Part shown: positions 15,456 to 23,499 of the stretch, in pieces
How the letters are laid out: the number at the start of each line of letters is the position of its first letter
How positions within the stretch are numbered: position 1 is the stretch's first letter
Origin: Syntrophaceae bacterium UBA2280
GTDB lineage: Bacteria; Desulfobacterota; Syntrophia; Syntrophales; Smithellaceae
Reading direction: 5' to 3'
DNA length: 30,096 nt
NCBI GenBank assembly: GCA_002347685.1
Contig: DDWS01000038.1
Location: forward strand, 1-30,096
The notes under the pieces: model-generated
What the model saw: only the letters and a program-made list of their open reading frames with translations
What the model was told of the DNA's origin: nothing
Databases searched by the model: none
Position numbers and translations under genes: made by a program

Positions 15456-17375
15456 TCATTGGTTTCTTTCGAGCAGGACGGACTTCAGAGCCGATTCATG
15501 TCTTTGTAATTCAAGAGCATAGTTCCTAAAAAGATCCATCTCCTTGTGAAAAATTTTTTTACGGTCCCGCTGGAAATTTTCAACAGAAATATCCAGCGTG
15601 GCCCCTTTGGCAGTGAGTATTTCACGGCGTTTGTTAAACGGGTGTTCAGAAATAAAGGGAACGGGTAAATTCTTTACGATAAAACCATCCGGAAAAACAT
15701 ACCGTATTGTTTCCTTGGAATAAAATGACGGCCTCACAATGACAGGATACTTGCGCGATGATTTTGCCGTGATGTCGCGGTACGTATCAAAATGCAGAAG
15801 GTTTGACAGTATCATCGTATTCGGATTGATGACTTGGGCACGGTTGTTCATGCGACCGGTCAGACGGATGACAAATGGCATTTGCGTGTCGGTCAAATGG
15901 AGCATATCCAGTTGATTTACCTCAATGCCTTGTTTTTCAAAAGATATCTTTCTTTGTTCCGGAGGCATGTAATTGTAAAGGTAACGTGCCGCTTCGGCCG
16001 CCTTTCCGTAATAAGAATGGGTAAAGCTGATTCGGGCATCGCCCGCCTCATCCACATGGAATGTGATTTCGGCTTCGGAATAATCCTTTTTTGCATCGGG
16101 TGCGGGCGTCTTGACAAAACGGTATGACCCGTCGGCGTGAATCAGAAAAACGGTTGATGCTTCAACAAAGGGCGGTGAGTCGTAAGCGGCAACCTCATTG
16201 GTTGCATCGAGCCAATAATATCCATCCCCGTCAGGCACCACAGCGATGACATGATTGAAGGCGGAAAGTGACGGCATGCTTTCATCGAAAGATTCACGAA
16301 AAGCAGGCACCAGCGCGGGCAGACCTTCAATGCCGGCGATGCGCAGCATCGTCAGAAGAAGCACGGTTTTGTCCTTGCAGTCGCCATACCGTTTTTGAAA
16401 TACCTCATAGGCAGGATGAGGTTTATGCGTGTGAGGTCCCAGCAGGACGGCGATATACCGGATATTGCGTGATACGAAGTTGAAAATCGCACTGATTTTT
16501 TCTTCTTTTGTTGATTTATCGACGATCAATTGACGCGTAAAGTCTTCCAGATCCTTGTTTGCTTTCATCTGTTCGCGAACCAGTTGATTGTACCACTTCG
16601 CAATGGGTTGCCAGTCCGTAAGCGTCCAGAGACGAAGCTGCGGAAACGTATCGGGGTCAATTAGAGCGGGCATACGCGGTTCGGGGATGACGGCGCTCTG
16701 TTTGAGATTGGTGATGATGTGCCTTTTTTTCTGTCCTTCGGAAATGACCTGCGGCACCAACTCTGTATTGAAGCTTTTGTATCGCAGCTCTACCGTATCA
16801 GGAAGAACGATCTCCAGAATATCCTCTTCCATCGGGAAAAGATTTCGGCACAGGAATATGGTGGAATAGTCGAATGAAAAAACAGGTTTGAGGTTTTTTA
16901 TTTCGTAGGCATATTCGACCACGCAGCCATCCTCGACTGCAGGCATCGTAAAACGCTTGAGTTTGATATCGGTATAAAAGTCATATCCCGCATACTGGCT
17001 GGCGTCGTGGATGTCACGGGGAGACAGAGCTATGACACGGCCATCGGGGGTGATGGTGTTAGCAAAAAGAATGGTTGCCTGCTGATAGCCTTCCCGATAG
17101 GAGATGGATTTAGAGGCATGTCGCCTTCCTCTTTCGTTGAATATTTTATACCGTTCGAGATGTCGGGAGACACTCGTTCCGTCTTTAAAAAATTCGACGT
17201 AGGTGTAAGAGGTCAGAAGACCGGCGCCCGCGTTTGGATGCTCGGTGGCATTTGGCGTATCCTTAATAAATTCGTAGACATTCCCTTTCGTGATGCTTTG
17301 AAACGGCGAAGGCGTCGAAGCGCAGGAAAGAAAAAAAACCATTAAAAAACATAGCGGAAATTTAGCATATTTCAT
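15456..17375 (-). CDS. DUF3857/transglutaminase-domain lipoprotein
   Basis: A 639-residue envelope protein of unknown physiological role. The N-terminus MKYAKFPLCFLMVFFLSCAS is a lipoprotein signal with lipobox FLSC (acylated Cys18). A DUF3857 beta domain follows (about 40-250), then a transglutaminase-like cysteine protease fold. The catalytic triad is visible: Cys333 in KRYGDCKDKTVLL, His375 in FNHVIAVV and Asp390 in YWLDATN. The C-terminal third is another beta-rich domain. Such proteins may cut or cross-link periplasmic protein or bind polysaccharide, but no substrate is established for this one. The start at 17375 has AGGGGAA six bases upstream and gives the lipoprotein signal; an in-frame ATG at 17426 would put 17 odd residues in front and overlaps the promoter. 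recJ follows on the same strand. Confidence 0.82.
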   Translation of the reverse strand: MKYAKFPLCFLMVFFLSCASTPSPFQSITKGNVYEFIKDTPNATEHPNAGAGLLTSYTYVEFFKDGTSVSRHLERYKIFNERGRRHASKSISYREGYQQATILFANTITPDGRVIALSPRDIHDASQYAGYDFYTDIKLKRFTMPAVEDGCVVEYAYEIKNLKPVFSFDYSTIFLCRNLFPMEEDILEIVLPDTVELRYKSFNTELVPQVISEGQKKRHIITNLKQSAVIPEPRMPALIDPDTFPQLRLWTLTDWQPIAKWYNQLVREQMKANKDLEDFTRQLIVDKSTKEEKISAIFNFVSRNIRYIAVLLGPHTHKPHPAYEVFQKRYGDCKDKTVLLLTMLRIAGIEGLPALVPAFRESFDESMPSLSAFNHVIAVVPDGDGYYWLDATNEVAAYDSPPFVEASTVFLIHADGSYRFVKTPAPDAKKDYSEAEITFHVDEAGDARISFTHSYYGKAAEAARYLYNYMPPEQRKISFEKQGIEVNQLDMLHLTDTQMPFVIRLTGRMNNRAQVINPNTMILSNLLHFDTYRDITAKSSRKYPVIVRPSFYSKETIRYVFPDGFIVKNLPVPFISEHPFNKRREILTAKGATLDISVENFQRDRKKIFHKEMDLFRNYALELQRHESALKSVLLERNQ

Positions 17376-17397
17376 GTTGTTCCCCTGAAGAAAAAAA

Positions 17398-17426
17398 AGT
17401 ATACCCTGTTTACCGGGGTGAGTCAA
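17398..17426 (-). promoter_or_regulatory. Strong sigma-70 promoter for the lipoprotein-recJ unit
   Basis: On the minus strand TTGACT (17426 to 17421) is followed after exactly 17 bases by TATACT (17403 to 17398); each box matches five of six consensus positions. Transcription would start near 17391, giving a leader of about 16 bases with the AGGGGAA ribosome site of the lipoprotein gene. Confidence 0.78.
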
Positions 17427-17459
17427 ATATCCTTTGTTTCTTGATCTTTGAATATTTAA

Positions 17460-17708
17460 ATGGTACTTTTATCAAAAACTATGATCAGAAAATGCTTTAC
17501 ATTAAAAACAAGCGATATTTCGCTCGTCCAGTTCATTATTGAAGGATACGAAGGACTGGCCACCGTTTCCACCATCGATTCCAAAGCCGCTGTCATTCAG
17601 GTTTTAATCATGCCGGATTTCGTCTTGGAGATGGAATCGCTTCTTCAAGATTTACAAATCCTTTTTCCCATGGAAGAAATATCTTCCGGGAGTGACCGGG
17701 TGGAATGA
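17460..17708 (+). CDS. DUF4911 domain protein
   Basis: A small 82-residue protein. The stretch SLVQFIIEGYEGLATVSTIDSKAAVIQVLIMPDF, followed by a Leu-rich helix (LEMESLLQDLQILFPMEEI), is the pattern of the DUF4911 family, common in deltaproteobacteria and without known function. Its likely fold is a small alpha/beta domain. Neither the ATG at 17460 nor the one at 17481 (MIRKCFTLK) has a clear ribosome site; the shorter form, 75 residues, begins closer to the conserved part. Its stop overlaps the next gene's start (ATGA at 17705-17708), so the two are probably translated together. Confidence 0.7.
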   Translation: MVLLSKTMIRKCFTLKTSDISLVQFIIEGYEGLATVSTIDSKAAVIQVLIMPDFVLEMESLLQDLQILFPMEEISSGSDRVE

Positions 17709-18496
17709 TGATGATGTTAACCCATACCCATTTGCTGCAAAAGAGGCTGGAAAATTCCAGCCTCAAGCACGAAACGCCGGATGTCTATATATACAATATT
17801 GCTCCGGACTTACTCACGATTCATCCCGATATCAATTCCAGACAGACCCATTCCATCAAGAGATTTATGCAGGCGCCTCAGGATCATCCCCGCTCCGCCT
17901 ATGTCATGTTTCACCTTCTGGTGGATGATTTGGCACATTACGGTAATATTTCCGTGGACTGCCGGGAGGAGTTTGATCCTGATTCCGCGGGTTATTCCTA
18001 CATCAAAGGACGGCCTCTGGTCGAACCCATTCTCGCTTTGCATAAAATGATTCACAAAGACATATCTTACAACGAGGCAGCTTATCGCTCTCATTTAATT
18101 ATTGAAATGATTTACGATCTGGTGATTTTGTCGCACATTCACAACGGGCATTCCATCGAACTTCTGGAAGAAGCGGCCCATTTTACACTCGATAAGAAAC
18201 TCGTTGAATTCAGTGCCGATATTGCATGGCTATACGGGATTGAAAAAGATGCTGTTCGTGACGTGCTGAAAAACGCCGTCTCATATATCACCAAAGAGAG
18301 GCTGGATCGATTTATGAATATCGAAGGCCGAATTCGTCTCTTTACGGACAAATTCGGCCTGAGAAATGACAATGAAAAATTTTGTGGAGCAATTCAAACC
18401 CTGTTTCTAGACGCGCTTCATTCGATTGACAATGAAGATTTTCTGCAGCAAACCGCCGCAGCCGTCAGGAAATCCGGCTGGCTGCCGACCGGTTAG
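17705..18496 (+). CDS. Uncharacterised alpha-helical His/Asp-rich protein, possibly a metal-dependent hydrolase
   Basis: A 263-residue protein with no transmembrane segment and no family I can name with certainty. It is almost all helical and rich in spaced His and Asp residues that could bind metals: THTHLL at the N-terminus, YNIAPDLLTIHPDINSRQTH, FHLLVDDLAHYG and SHLIIEMIYD. The combination of an N-terminal His, 'APD' followed by His, and a later H...DD..H resembles the zinc-dependent phospholipase C/acyl-carrier-protein phosphodiesterase-like folds, but the match is by eye. Four ATG codons in a row begin at 17705, and the first overlaps the stop of the DUF4911 gene, so the exact start is ambiguous. 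Its last four bases overlap the convergent rpmB stop. Confidence 0.6.
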   Translation: MMMMLTHTHLLQKRLENSSLKHETPDVYIYNIAPDLLTIHPDINSRQTHSIKRFMQAPQDHPRSAYVMFHLLVDDLAHYGNISVDCREEFDPDSAGYSYIKGRPLVEPILALHKMIHKDISYNEAAYRSHLIIEMIYDLVILSHIHNGHSIELLEEAAHFTLDKKLVEFSADIAWLYGIEKDAVRDVLKNAVSYITKERLDRFMNIEGRIRLFTDKFGLRNDNEKFCGAIQTLFLDALHSIDNEDFLQQTAAAVRKSGWLPTG

Positions 18497-18690
18497 CTCG
18501 CTTTTTTAACAAAACCGGAACGGATGCAGCGCGTGCAGGCTTTCACCCTTTTGACGGCCCCGGATTTTTCATCAACACAGCGTAATTTCTGTAAATTCGG
18601 ACGCCAGACTGTTTTGGTCTTATTATTGGCGTGACTCACATTATTACCGACGGACGGTTTTTTACCGCATACTTCACAAATACGAGACAT
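18493..18690 (-). CDS. rpmB: 50S ribosomal protein L28
   Basis: A 65-residue basic protein of the large ribosomal subunit. The family pattern is clear: MSRICEVCGKKPSVGNNVSHANNKTKTVWRPNLQKLR, then KACTRCIRSGFVKK. Two cysteine pairs (CEVC near the start and CTRC near the end) form the zinc-binding version of the protein. The ATG at 18690 has a strong AAAAGGAG site seven bases upstream. The gene stands alone on the minus strand, as rpmB often does outside enterobacteria. Upstream, a TTGCAA and TAGTAA pair spaced 17 bases apart (about 18753 to 18725) could be its promoter but is weak. Confidence 0.95.
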   Translation of the reverse strand: MSRICEVCGKKPSVGNNVSHANNKTKTVWRPNLQKLRCVDEKSGAVKRVKACTRCIRSGFVKKAS

Positions 18691-18785
18691 GTTCGAACTC
18701 CTTTTGGAAATTGTGCGTCGTTACTAAAACACAACACATTATTTTGCAAGCATTTTCTTCAATATTTATGAATTATCTTTTCGTT

Positions 18786-20084
18786 TCATCCTTTCATCTG
18801 AACCGGTTGTCCCGTGGTTTCCAAAACCCGCAGCCAGACACTGCCTTGAGGATCAATCTGCCTTCCGGAAATCGCGGCCGAAAGCGGGAGATGAACATAT
18901 TCGTTATTCCTGAGCGCCACCAGCAGGCCGGTTTTCCCAGCCATCGCGGCGTGGACTGAGTATTGACCCAATGAACCGCAATAAATGCTGTCTGAGGCAT
19001 TGGCCGGCACAGATCGGATCAGGTAGCTTGGCTCAATGTACTTTAAATTGATTTCCATATTGATCTCCCTGAAGTGCTCTTCGACGGTGTTTTTTAGAAA
19101 AAGACCGATATCCTGAAGCCGGATATTACCGGATGCATCGGTTTGCTGCCCGTTTGAGCTTTGATTCAAAAGGTTTTGCCCAGCGCCTTCGGCGGCCAGG
19201 ATAACCGCGTGACCCCTTGTTTTAACTCTTTTTTCCAATATCTTTAAAAAACCATGATCTCCCTTCAGATCAAACGGCACTTCCGGAATCAACACAAAAT
19301 TAACGTCGCCCTGGGCCAACGCAGCCGTGGCCGCGATATAACCGGAAAGGCGACCCATAATTTTAACCAGACCGATGCCGTTGTAAGCGCCTTTGGCTTC
19401 CACATGCGCACTGCGGAGGGCTTCCACCGATTTTTCGATGGCTGTGTCGAAACCGAAAGACTTTTCAATCAGGTTAAGATCATTGTCAATGGTTTTGGGG
19501 ATGCCGATCACGGCGATTTTTGCATTTCTGGCGGTGATTTCAGCATTGATCTTCTCCGCCGCCCTCATGGTACCGTCACCGCCTACGCAGAAAAGGATGT
19601 TGATTTTTCGGCTCTCCAGAAAATCGACCATCACCTTTTCGTCCTGGGGGCCGCGGGACGTAGAAAGGATACTGCCTCCGATACTGGTAATGTCTTTGAC
19701 ATAATCCGGCGTCAGCGCGACGGGTTTATCGCCGTAAGAAGGATTGAGGCCGCGCAGGCCATATTTGATCCCCAGGATATTTTTAACGCCGTAACGGTAG
19801 CACAGTGTCATGGTGACCGAACGAATAACGTCGTTAATGCCGGGACAAAGCCCACCGCAGGTTACAATGGCCGCACAGGTTTGTTCCGGATTAAAAAATA
19901 TTCTCCGGCGGGGTCCCGCAGCCTCCACAGACAGAGGCAGCCCCCGGGAATCCATCTGTTCATTGTAATTATTCAGGTGGGTATTAAAAAGCATACGGTC
20001 ATTATCCGTCATGAAACGGCTGATATTGAGCGGTGATGAAATCCTGCATTCGCCGAGATTCGCGATGGTAAAGTCAAAGATCAT
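18786..20084 (-). CDS. pfkA: 6-phosphofructokinase, TP0108/plant-type clade
   Basis: Phosphorylates fructose 6-phosphate to the 1,6-bisphosphate. The 432-residue product is longer than E. coli PfkA (320) and has an N-terminal extension of about 70 residues, as in the plant, spirochaete and protist clade. Motifs: VTCGGLCPGINDVIR (77-88), GYGLRG-like YGLRGL, VGGDGTMRAA with GGDGT at 168-172, PKTIDNDL at 196-203, KIMGRLSGYIA and AAEGAGQ. Gly at the GGDG position points to ATP as donor, while Lys in PKTIDND is shared with pyrophosphate-dependent enzymes; GGDD would be expected for pyrophosphate use. The start at 20084 lies four bases after the flavoprotein stop, with AAAAGGAA upstream; longer in-frame extension to 20177 would overlap that gene and is rejected. 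Confidence 0.85.
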   Translation of the reverse strand: MIFDFTIANLGECRISSPLNISRFMTDNDRMLFNTHLNNYNEQMDSRGLPLSVEAAGPRRRIFFNPEQTCAAIVTCGGLCPGINDVIRSVTMTLCYRYGVKNILGIKYGLRGLNPSYGDKPVALTPDYVKDITSIGGSILSTSRGPQDEKVMVDFLESRKINILFCVGGDGTMRAAEKINAEITARNAKIAVIGIPKTIDNDLNLIEKSFGFDTAIEKSVEALRSAHVEAKGAYNGIGLVKIMGRLSGYIAATAALAQGDVNFVLIPEVPFDLKGDHGFLKILEKRVKTRGHAVILAAEGAGQNLLNQSSNGQQTDASGNIRLQDIGLFLKNTVEEHFREINMEINLKYIEPSYLIRSVPANASDSIYCGSLGQYSVHAAMAGKTGLLVALRNNEYVHLPLSAAISGRQIDPQGSVWLRVLETTGQPVQMKG

Positions 20085-20088
20085 GGGA

Positions 20089-21531
20089 TCATTTCCTTTT
20101 GTTGATGACACGCATTGCGGCATTTTTGCCGGAGATGACTTCCGCGTCATAACCGATATCCGACAGTAATGACACACCGGTCAAAAAAATGTTTCCGAAA
20201 CGGGTTTTGTTGTTTTTGGCGGCGAAACATGTGAGCAAAGCGTTTGAAATCCGATATTTGGGAGCAAGAACGCTTCGGTAGTTCAATGAAATACCAATGG
20301 ATTCTTCAAGATTGATCATTTCAATGTTTTCCTTCAGGAAGGGCAGGAAGGCCTCAAGTCTTTCCAGAATGGAACGGGCCTCATTGCCGAGAGCCTCTTT
20401 CGTCCAATGATCCTCATTGTTCGGAAGAAAAACAGTTGCTGAAAGCGACGCTCTTTCATTTGCAATCTGTTTGTCGTTATCGGGTTGGCTTGTCTCCAGG
20501 ATAATCAGATTCTGTTCATAGAGGTCCATATCAACGTTCGTGATCACTGCAACGTGGCGCGCGATTTGTTCAGGAAGACAGCTTCGGGCGATCCCCAGAT
20601 GAATCGTAAAGGGATAATGGGTAATGTTTGCCGGACGGAACCAATCTGAAAAATGAACTCTTTTTTTGTCGTCGCAAAGCAGAGCAAGGCTGTCCGATTT
20701 CGTGCTGACGATCAGATTGGCACAGGATACTTTGGATACGATATTGTCCTTCGATTGAATTTCCAACTCAATGATCTTTTCCTTCGCGATGGATAAAATC
20801 CGGTAGCTGTTAAGGTACGTCCCCTTGGCGGATTCAATTTTATCGATCAGCGCGTTGAACAGGAATTGTTTTCCCGACGCAAAATATGAGACACCGTTCA
20901 TCGGCGTGCAGTTGAGAAATGCCGATGAGAAGGAGAACAGATCATTCGTATTGATGGAAAGCATGGCTTGCTGGGCTTCCCATACTTTTTCCAATGAGGG
21001 ATTTTGCGAAAGGATTTTTTCAAAACGAACGACACCGTATTTATGCCGGACGATATGAGGAAATATTTTCAGGTAGGAAAAAAACTCTTTGAGGCTCTGA
21101 GGCTGAATCTGCGGATGATCATCAAGCCAGTCATGCAAAACGGTCGAAGCGCTGAATGCCATTTCGTAATAGTCGCGGATCTCCGTGGCATATTCGGGAA
21201 ATTCCCTGGCCAGATCAGATGTCATACGGTTGAGGTCGTTGAAGAAGTCAATGCGGTGATCCGGGAGAATGATCTGATACGCCGGATTCAATGATGCCGA
21301 TTCCGATTCCGGAAGTTCAATGCCGAGTTCGCCCAACACCAGTCTTCCCGGCTGATTTGCTCCCAGGCCTGTGATCGGCATTGAATCGATGTTGAAGACA
21401 AAATCGTCAATCAATTGTAATCCGCCCAGTCCGGTCTGCGAAATCAGCAGTGTGGAAAGTCCTTTGGAACCTGCGCAGGCCGCGGCGACATGGGAGGATA
21501 GATCATCCCCTATGACAATCAGATCATACAT
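20089..21531 (-). CDS. FAD/NAD(P)-binding oxidoreductase, phytoene desaturase-like, with eroded GxGxxG
   Basis: A 480-residue protein with the outline of an amine oxidase/phytoene desaturase-type flavoprotein. The N-terminal beta-alpha-beta is MYDLIVIGDDLSSHVAAACAGSKGLSTLLIS; the usual GxGxxG is reduced to GDDLSS at residues 8-13. A Gly-rich C-terminal block GNIFLTGVSLLSDIGYDAEVISGKNAAMRVI matches the second FAD contact region of the family. The middle section is helical and poorly conserved. The substrate is unknown, and loss of two motif glycines makes cofactor binding uncertain. It is preceded by an AGGAGGG site, lies 40 bases behind purN and is four bases ahead of the phosphofructokinase on the same strand, so it is probably part of the purM transcript. 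Confidence 0.6.
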   Translation of the reverse strand: MYDLIVIGDDLSSHVAAACAGSKGLSTLLISQTGLGGLQLIDDFVFNIDSMPITGLGANQPGRLVLGELGIELPESESASLNPAYQIILPDHRIDFFNDLNRMTSDLAREFPEYATEIRDYYEMAFSASTVLHDWLDDHPQIQPQSLKEFFSYLKIFPHIVRHKYGVVRFEKILSQNPSLEKVWEAQQAMLSINTNDLFSFSSAFLNCTPMNGVSYFASGKQFLFNALIDKIESAKGTYLNSYRILSIAKEKIIELEIQSKDNIVSKVSCANLIVSTKSDSLALLCDDKKRVHFSDWFRPANITHYPFTIHLGIARSCLPEQIARHVAVITNVDMDLYEQNLIILETSQPDNDKQIANERASLSATVFLPNNEDHWTKEALGNEARSILERLEAFLPFLKENIEMINLEESIGISLNYRSVLAPKYRISNALLTCFAAKNNKTRFGNIFLTGVSLLSDIGYDAEVISGKNAAMRVINKRK

Positions 21532-21571
21532 GGATTCACAGCCCTCCTATGCGGTCCGGCATCGACATGGC

Positions 21572-22234
21572 TCATTTGTCGAGCGACGGATTATGGATTG
21601 CCGTCCCTTCAGGATTGATTTCATCTTTGATCCTCACCACACGCCCTTTTTTTTCGATTCGGCCTTCCGCGAAATATTTGATGGCCCGCGGATATATTTT
21701 ATGTTCTTCGACGAGAATTCTGGCCGCCAGGGTTTCTGCGGTATCTCCCGGAATAACCGGTACCACTGCCTGGATAATAATGGGACCCGTGTCCACGCCC
21801 TCATCAACGAAATGAACGGTGCAGCCTGAAAATTTAACCCCGTAGTCCAGGGCTTTTTGCTGCACATGCGTCCCGGGAAAAGCGGGAAGCAGGGCAGGGT
21901 GGATATTGATGATCTTTTCATCGAAAGCCCGTAAAAACTCACCGGTGAGAATTCGCATGAAGCCGGCCAGGACAACCAAATCGACCCCTGCATTTTTCAG
22001 GAGACGAATCAGTTCACGGTCGAAATCCTCCCGGCTGGAAAAATCCGAATGATTTAAGACTGCGCAGGCGATTCCATGTTTCTTTGCCCGGGTCAGACCG
22101 AAGGCATGCGGGGTGTTACTGATAACAATCGAAACATTCGCGGGAAGCTCTCCGCTTTCAATGTGATCAATGATGGACTGAAGATTGGAGCCGCCGCCGG
22201 AGATTAAAACACCCAATTTCAGAAGTTCAGTCAT
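21572..22234 (-). CDS. purN: Phosphoribosylglycinamide formyltransferase PurN
   Basis: Transfers a formyl group from 10-formyltetrahydrofolate to GAR in the third step of purine synthesis. The 220-residue protein has the family start LKLGVLISGGGSNLQSII (phosphate-binding loop) and the catalytic residues Asn110, His112 and Asp148 in KIINIHPALLPAFPG and TVHFVDEGVDTGPII. Length is typical, with a short extra tail rich in Lys. The start at 22234 is ten bases after purM, giving the common purM-purN pair. Confidence 0.96.
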   Translation of the reverse strand: MTELLKLGVLISGGGSNLQSIIDHIESGELPANVSIVISNTPHAFGLTRAKKHGIACAVLNHSDFSSREDFDRELIRLLKNAGVDLVVLAGFMRILTGEFLRAFDEKIINIHPALLPAFPGTHVQQKALDYGVKFSGCTVHFVDEGVDTGPIIIQAVVPVIPGDTAETLAARILVEEHKIYPRAIKYFAEGRIEKKGRVVRIKDEINPEGTAIHNPSLDK

Positions 22235-22244
22235 AGATCAGCCG

Positions 22245-23330
22245 CTAAAGATCGGTGAAGCAAACCGATGCCTGATTTGCATCCTTTTTTTCAACAACGC
22301 CAATCAGATAAGCCTGCTCTCCCATCACCTTCAGACGGTCGAGCAACTCCTGCGATTCTTTTTCCGGGACAATCAGCATCATGCCGATACCCATATTGAA
22401 AACCCGGAACATTTCTTGTTCATCCACATGGCCGATGTCCTGGATCACAGAAAAAATCGGCGGAATCTCCCAGCTGTGCCGGGTGATCACACCGCGGCAG
22501 ACATCGGGGAGAATGCGCGGAATATTGTCGTAGAAACCGCCGCCGGTAATATGCACCAGCCCTTTGATATTAAAAGATTTAAAAATACTCAAAAGCGATT
22601 TGACGTAGATGCGGGTGGGTTCCAGCAGTGTAATGCCGACCGGTTCTGCAAGGCCCGGTACGTTATCGTTCATGGAAAGTTTGCCTTTTTCCAGAAGCAC
22701 CTTGCGGGCCAGCGAAAAACCGTTGCTGTGCAGACCGCTTGAAGCCAGACCGATGATGTGGTCGTTGATGCTGATCATTGAGCCGTCAATGAGTTTGCCC
22801 TGCTCCACAACACCCACGCAAAAGCCAGCAAGATCATACTCTCCGGGCTTATAGAACCCGGGCATTTCAGCCGTTTCACCACCCAGCAGCGTGCAGCCAG
22901 CCTGCCTGCATCCCTGGACAATGCCGTCGACGATCTGTACGCTTTTTTCCAGTTCGATCTGGCCGGTGGCAAGATAATCCAGAAAAAAAAGCGGTTCCGC
23001 ACCCTGAACGATCACATCGTTGACAGACATGGCGACCAGATCGATGCCGATGGTGTCGTGCTTGTCCATGAGCTGCGCGATTCTAAGCTTGGTCCCCACT
23101 CCGTCGGTTGAAGAAACAAGAATCGGATTTTTCATTTTTGCCGCATCAAAACGAAACAGCCCGCCAAAACCGCCGATGCCGGATACAACTTCTTTGCGTG
23201 CCGTGGTTTTAATCAAAGGTTTAATGCGTTCGACAAATTCATTGGCGGTGTCGATATTCACTCCCGCTTCTTTATAGGTAGATTTCATTTTTTCTGATAT
23301 TATTTTTGTTTTGACGGTTTTCTTAGACAT
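22245..23330 (-). CDS. purM: Phosphoribosylformylglycinamidine cyclo-ligase (AIR synthetase) PurM
   Basis: Closes the imidazole ring of AIR using ATP, the fifth step of purine synthesis. The 361-residue protein has SYKEAGV-like TYKEAGVNID, VSGIGGFGGLFRF, VSSTDGVGTKLRIA, the ATP-binding GCTLLGGETAEMPGFY, IGLASSGLHSNGFSLAR and the late HITGGGFYDNIPR. The start at 23330 has GGAG five bases upstream; an in-frame ATG at 23405 would give 25 unlike residues and overlaps the promoter. It heads the minus-strand string purM-purN-flavoprotein-phosphofructokinase. Confidence 0.96.
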   Translation of the reverse strand: MSKKTVKTKIISEKMKSTYKEAGVNIDTANEFVERIKPLIKTTARKEVVSGIGGFGGLFRFDAAKMKNPILVSSTDGVGTKLRIAQLMDKHDTIGIDLVAMSVNDVIVQGAEPLFFLDYLATGQIELEKSVQIVDGIVQGCRQAGCTLLGGETAEMPGFYKPGEYDLAGFCVGVVEQGKLIDGSMISINDHIIGLASSGLHSNGFSLARKVLLEKGKLSMNDNVPGLAEPVGITLLEPTRIYVKSLLSIFKSFNIKGLVHITGGGFYDNIPRILPDVCRGVITRHSWEIPPIFSVIQDIGHVDEQEMFRVFNMGIGMMLIVPEKESQELLDRLKVMGEQAYLIGVVEKKDANQASVCFTDL

Positions 23331-23372
23331 AGGACTCCATAAAAAAGTAATTCTTCTTGAGAAGATTGAATG

Positions 23373-23405
23373 CGCTGATTTAACGTAAATCAGCGTTTGT
23401 GTCAA
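23373..23405 (-). promoter_or_regulatory. purM promoter with overlapping 9-bp-arm palindrome (candidate operator)
   Basis: On the minus strand TTGACA (23405 to 23400, perfect) is followed after 16 bases by TTAAAT (23383 to 23378, four of six). A perfect inverted repeat with arms CGCTGATTT (23373-23381) and AAATCAGCG (23387-23395) around a five-base centre covers the -10 box and part of the spacer. A repressor bound there would block the promoter. The sequence does not match the E. coli PurR box I know (ACGCAAACGTTTGCGT). A second -35-like TTGACT faces the other way at 23409-23414, towards recG, but no good -10 follows it. Confidence 0.6.
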
Positions 23406-23499
23406 TCATTGACTTGCGCAAATGATAATTATTTGTTAACAAAAACCGTCAATTTGCAGGAAATCATTCGTTTTACCGTTCGTGATCCGGTGACTGAAA

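Noticed and set aside
19254..20036. Antisense frame of 260 codons over phosphofructokinase
   Set aside because: The phosphofructokinase motifs on the minus strand are unambiguous, and the antisense product looks like compositional shadow.
23409..23440. recG promoter from TTGACT at 23409
   Set aside because: No acceptable -10 box lies 15-19 bases downstream; GATAAT is only 10 bases away.
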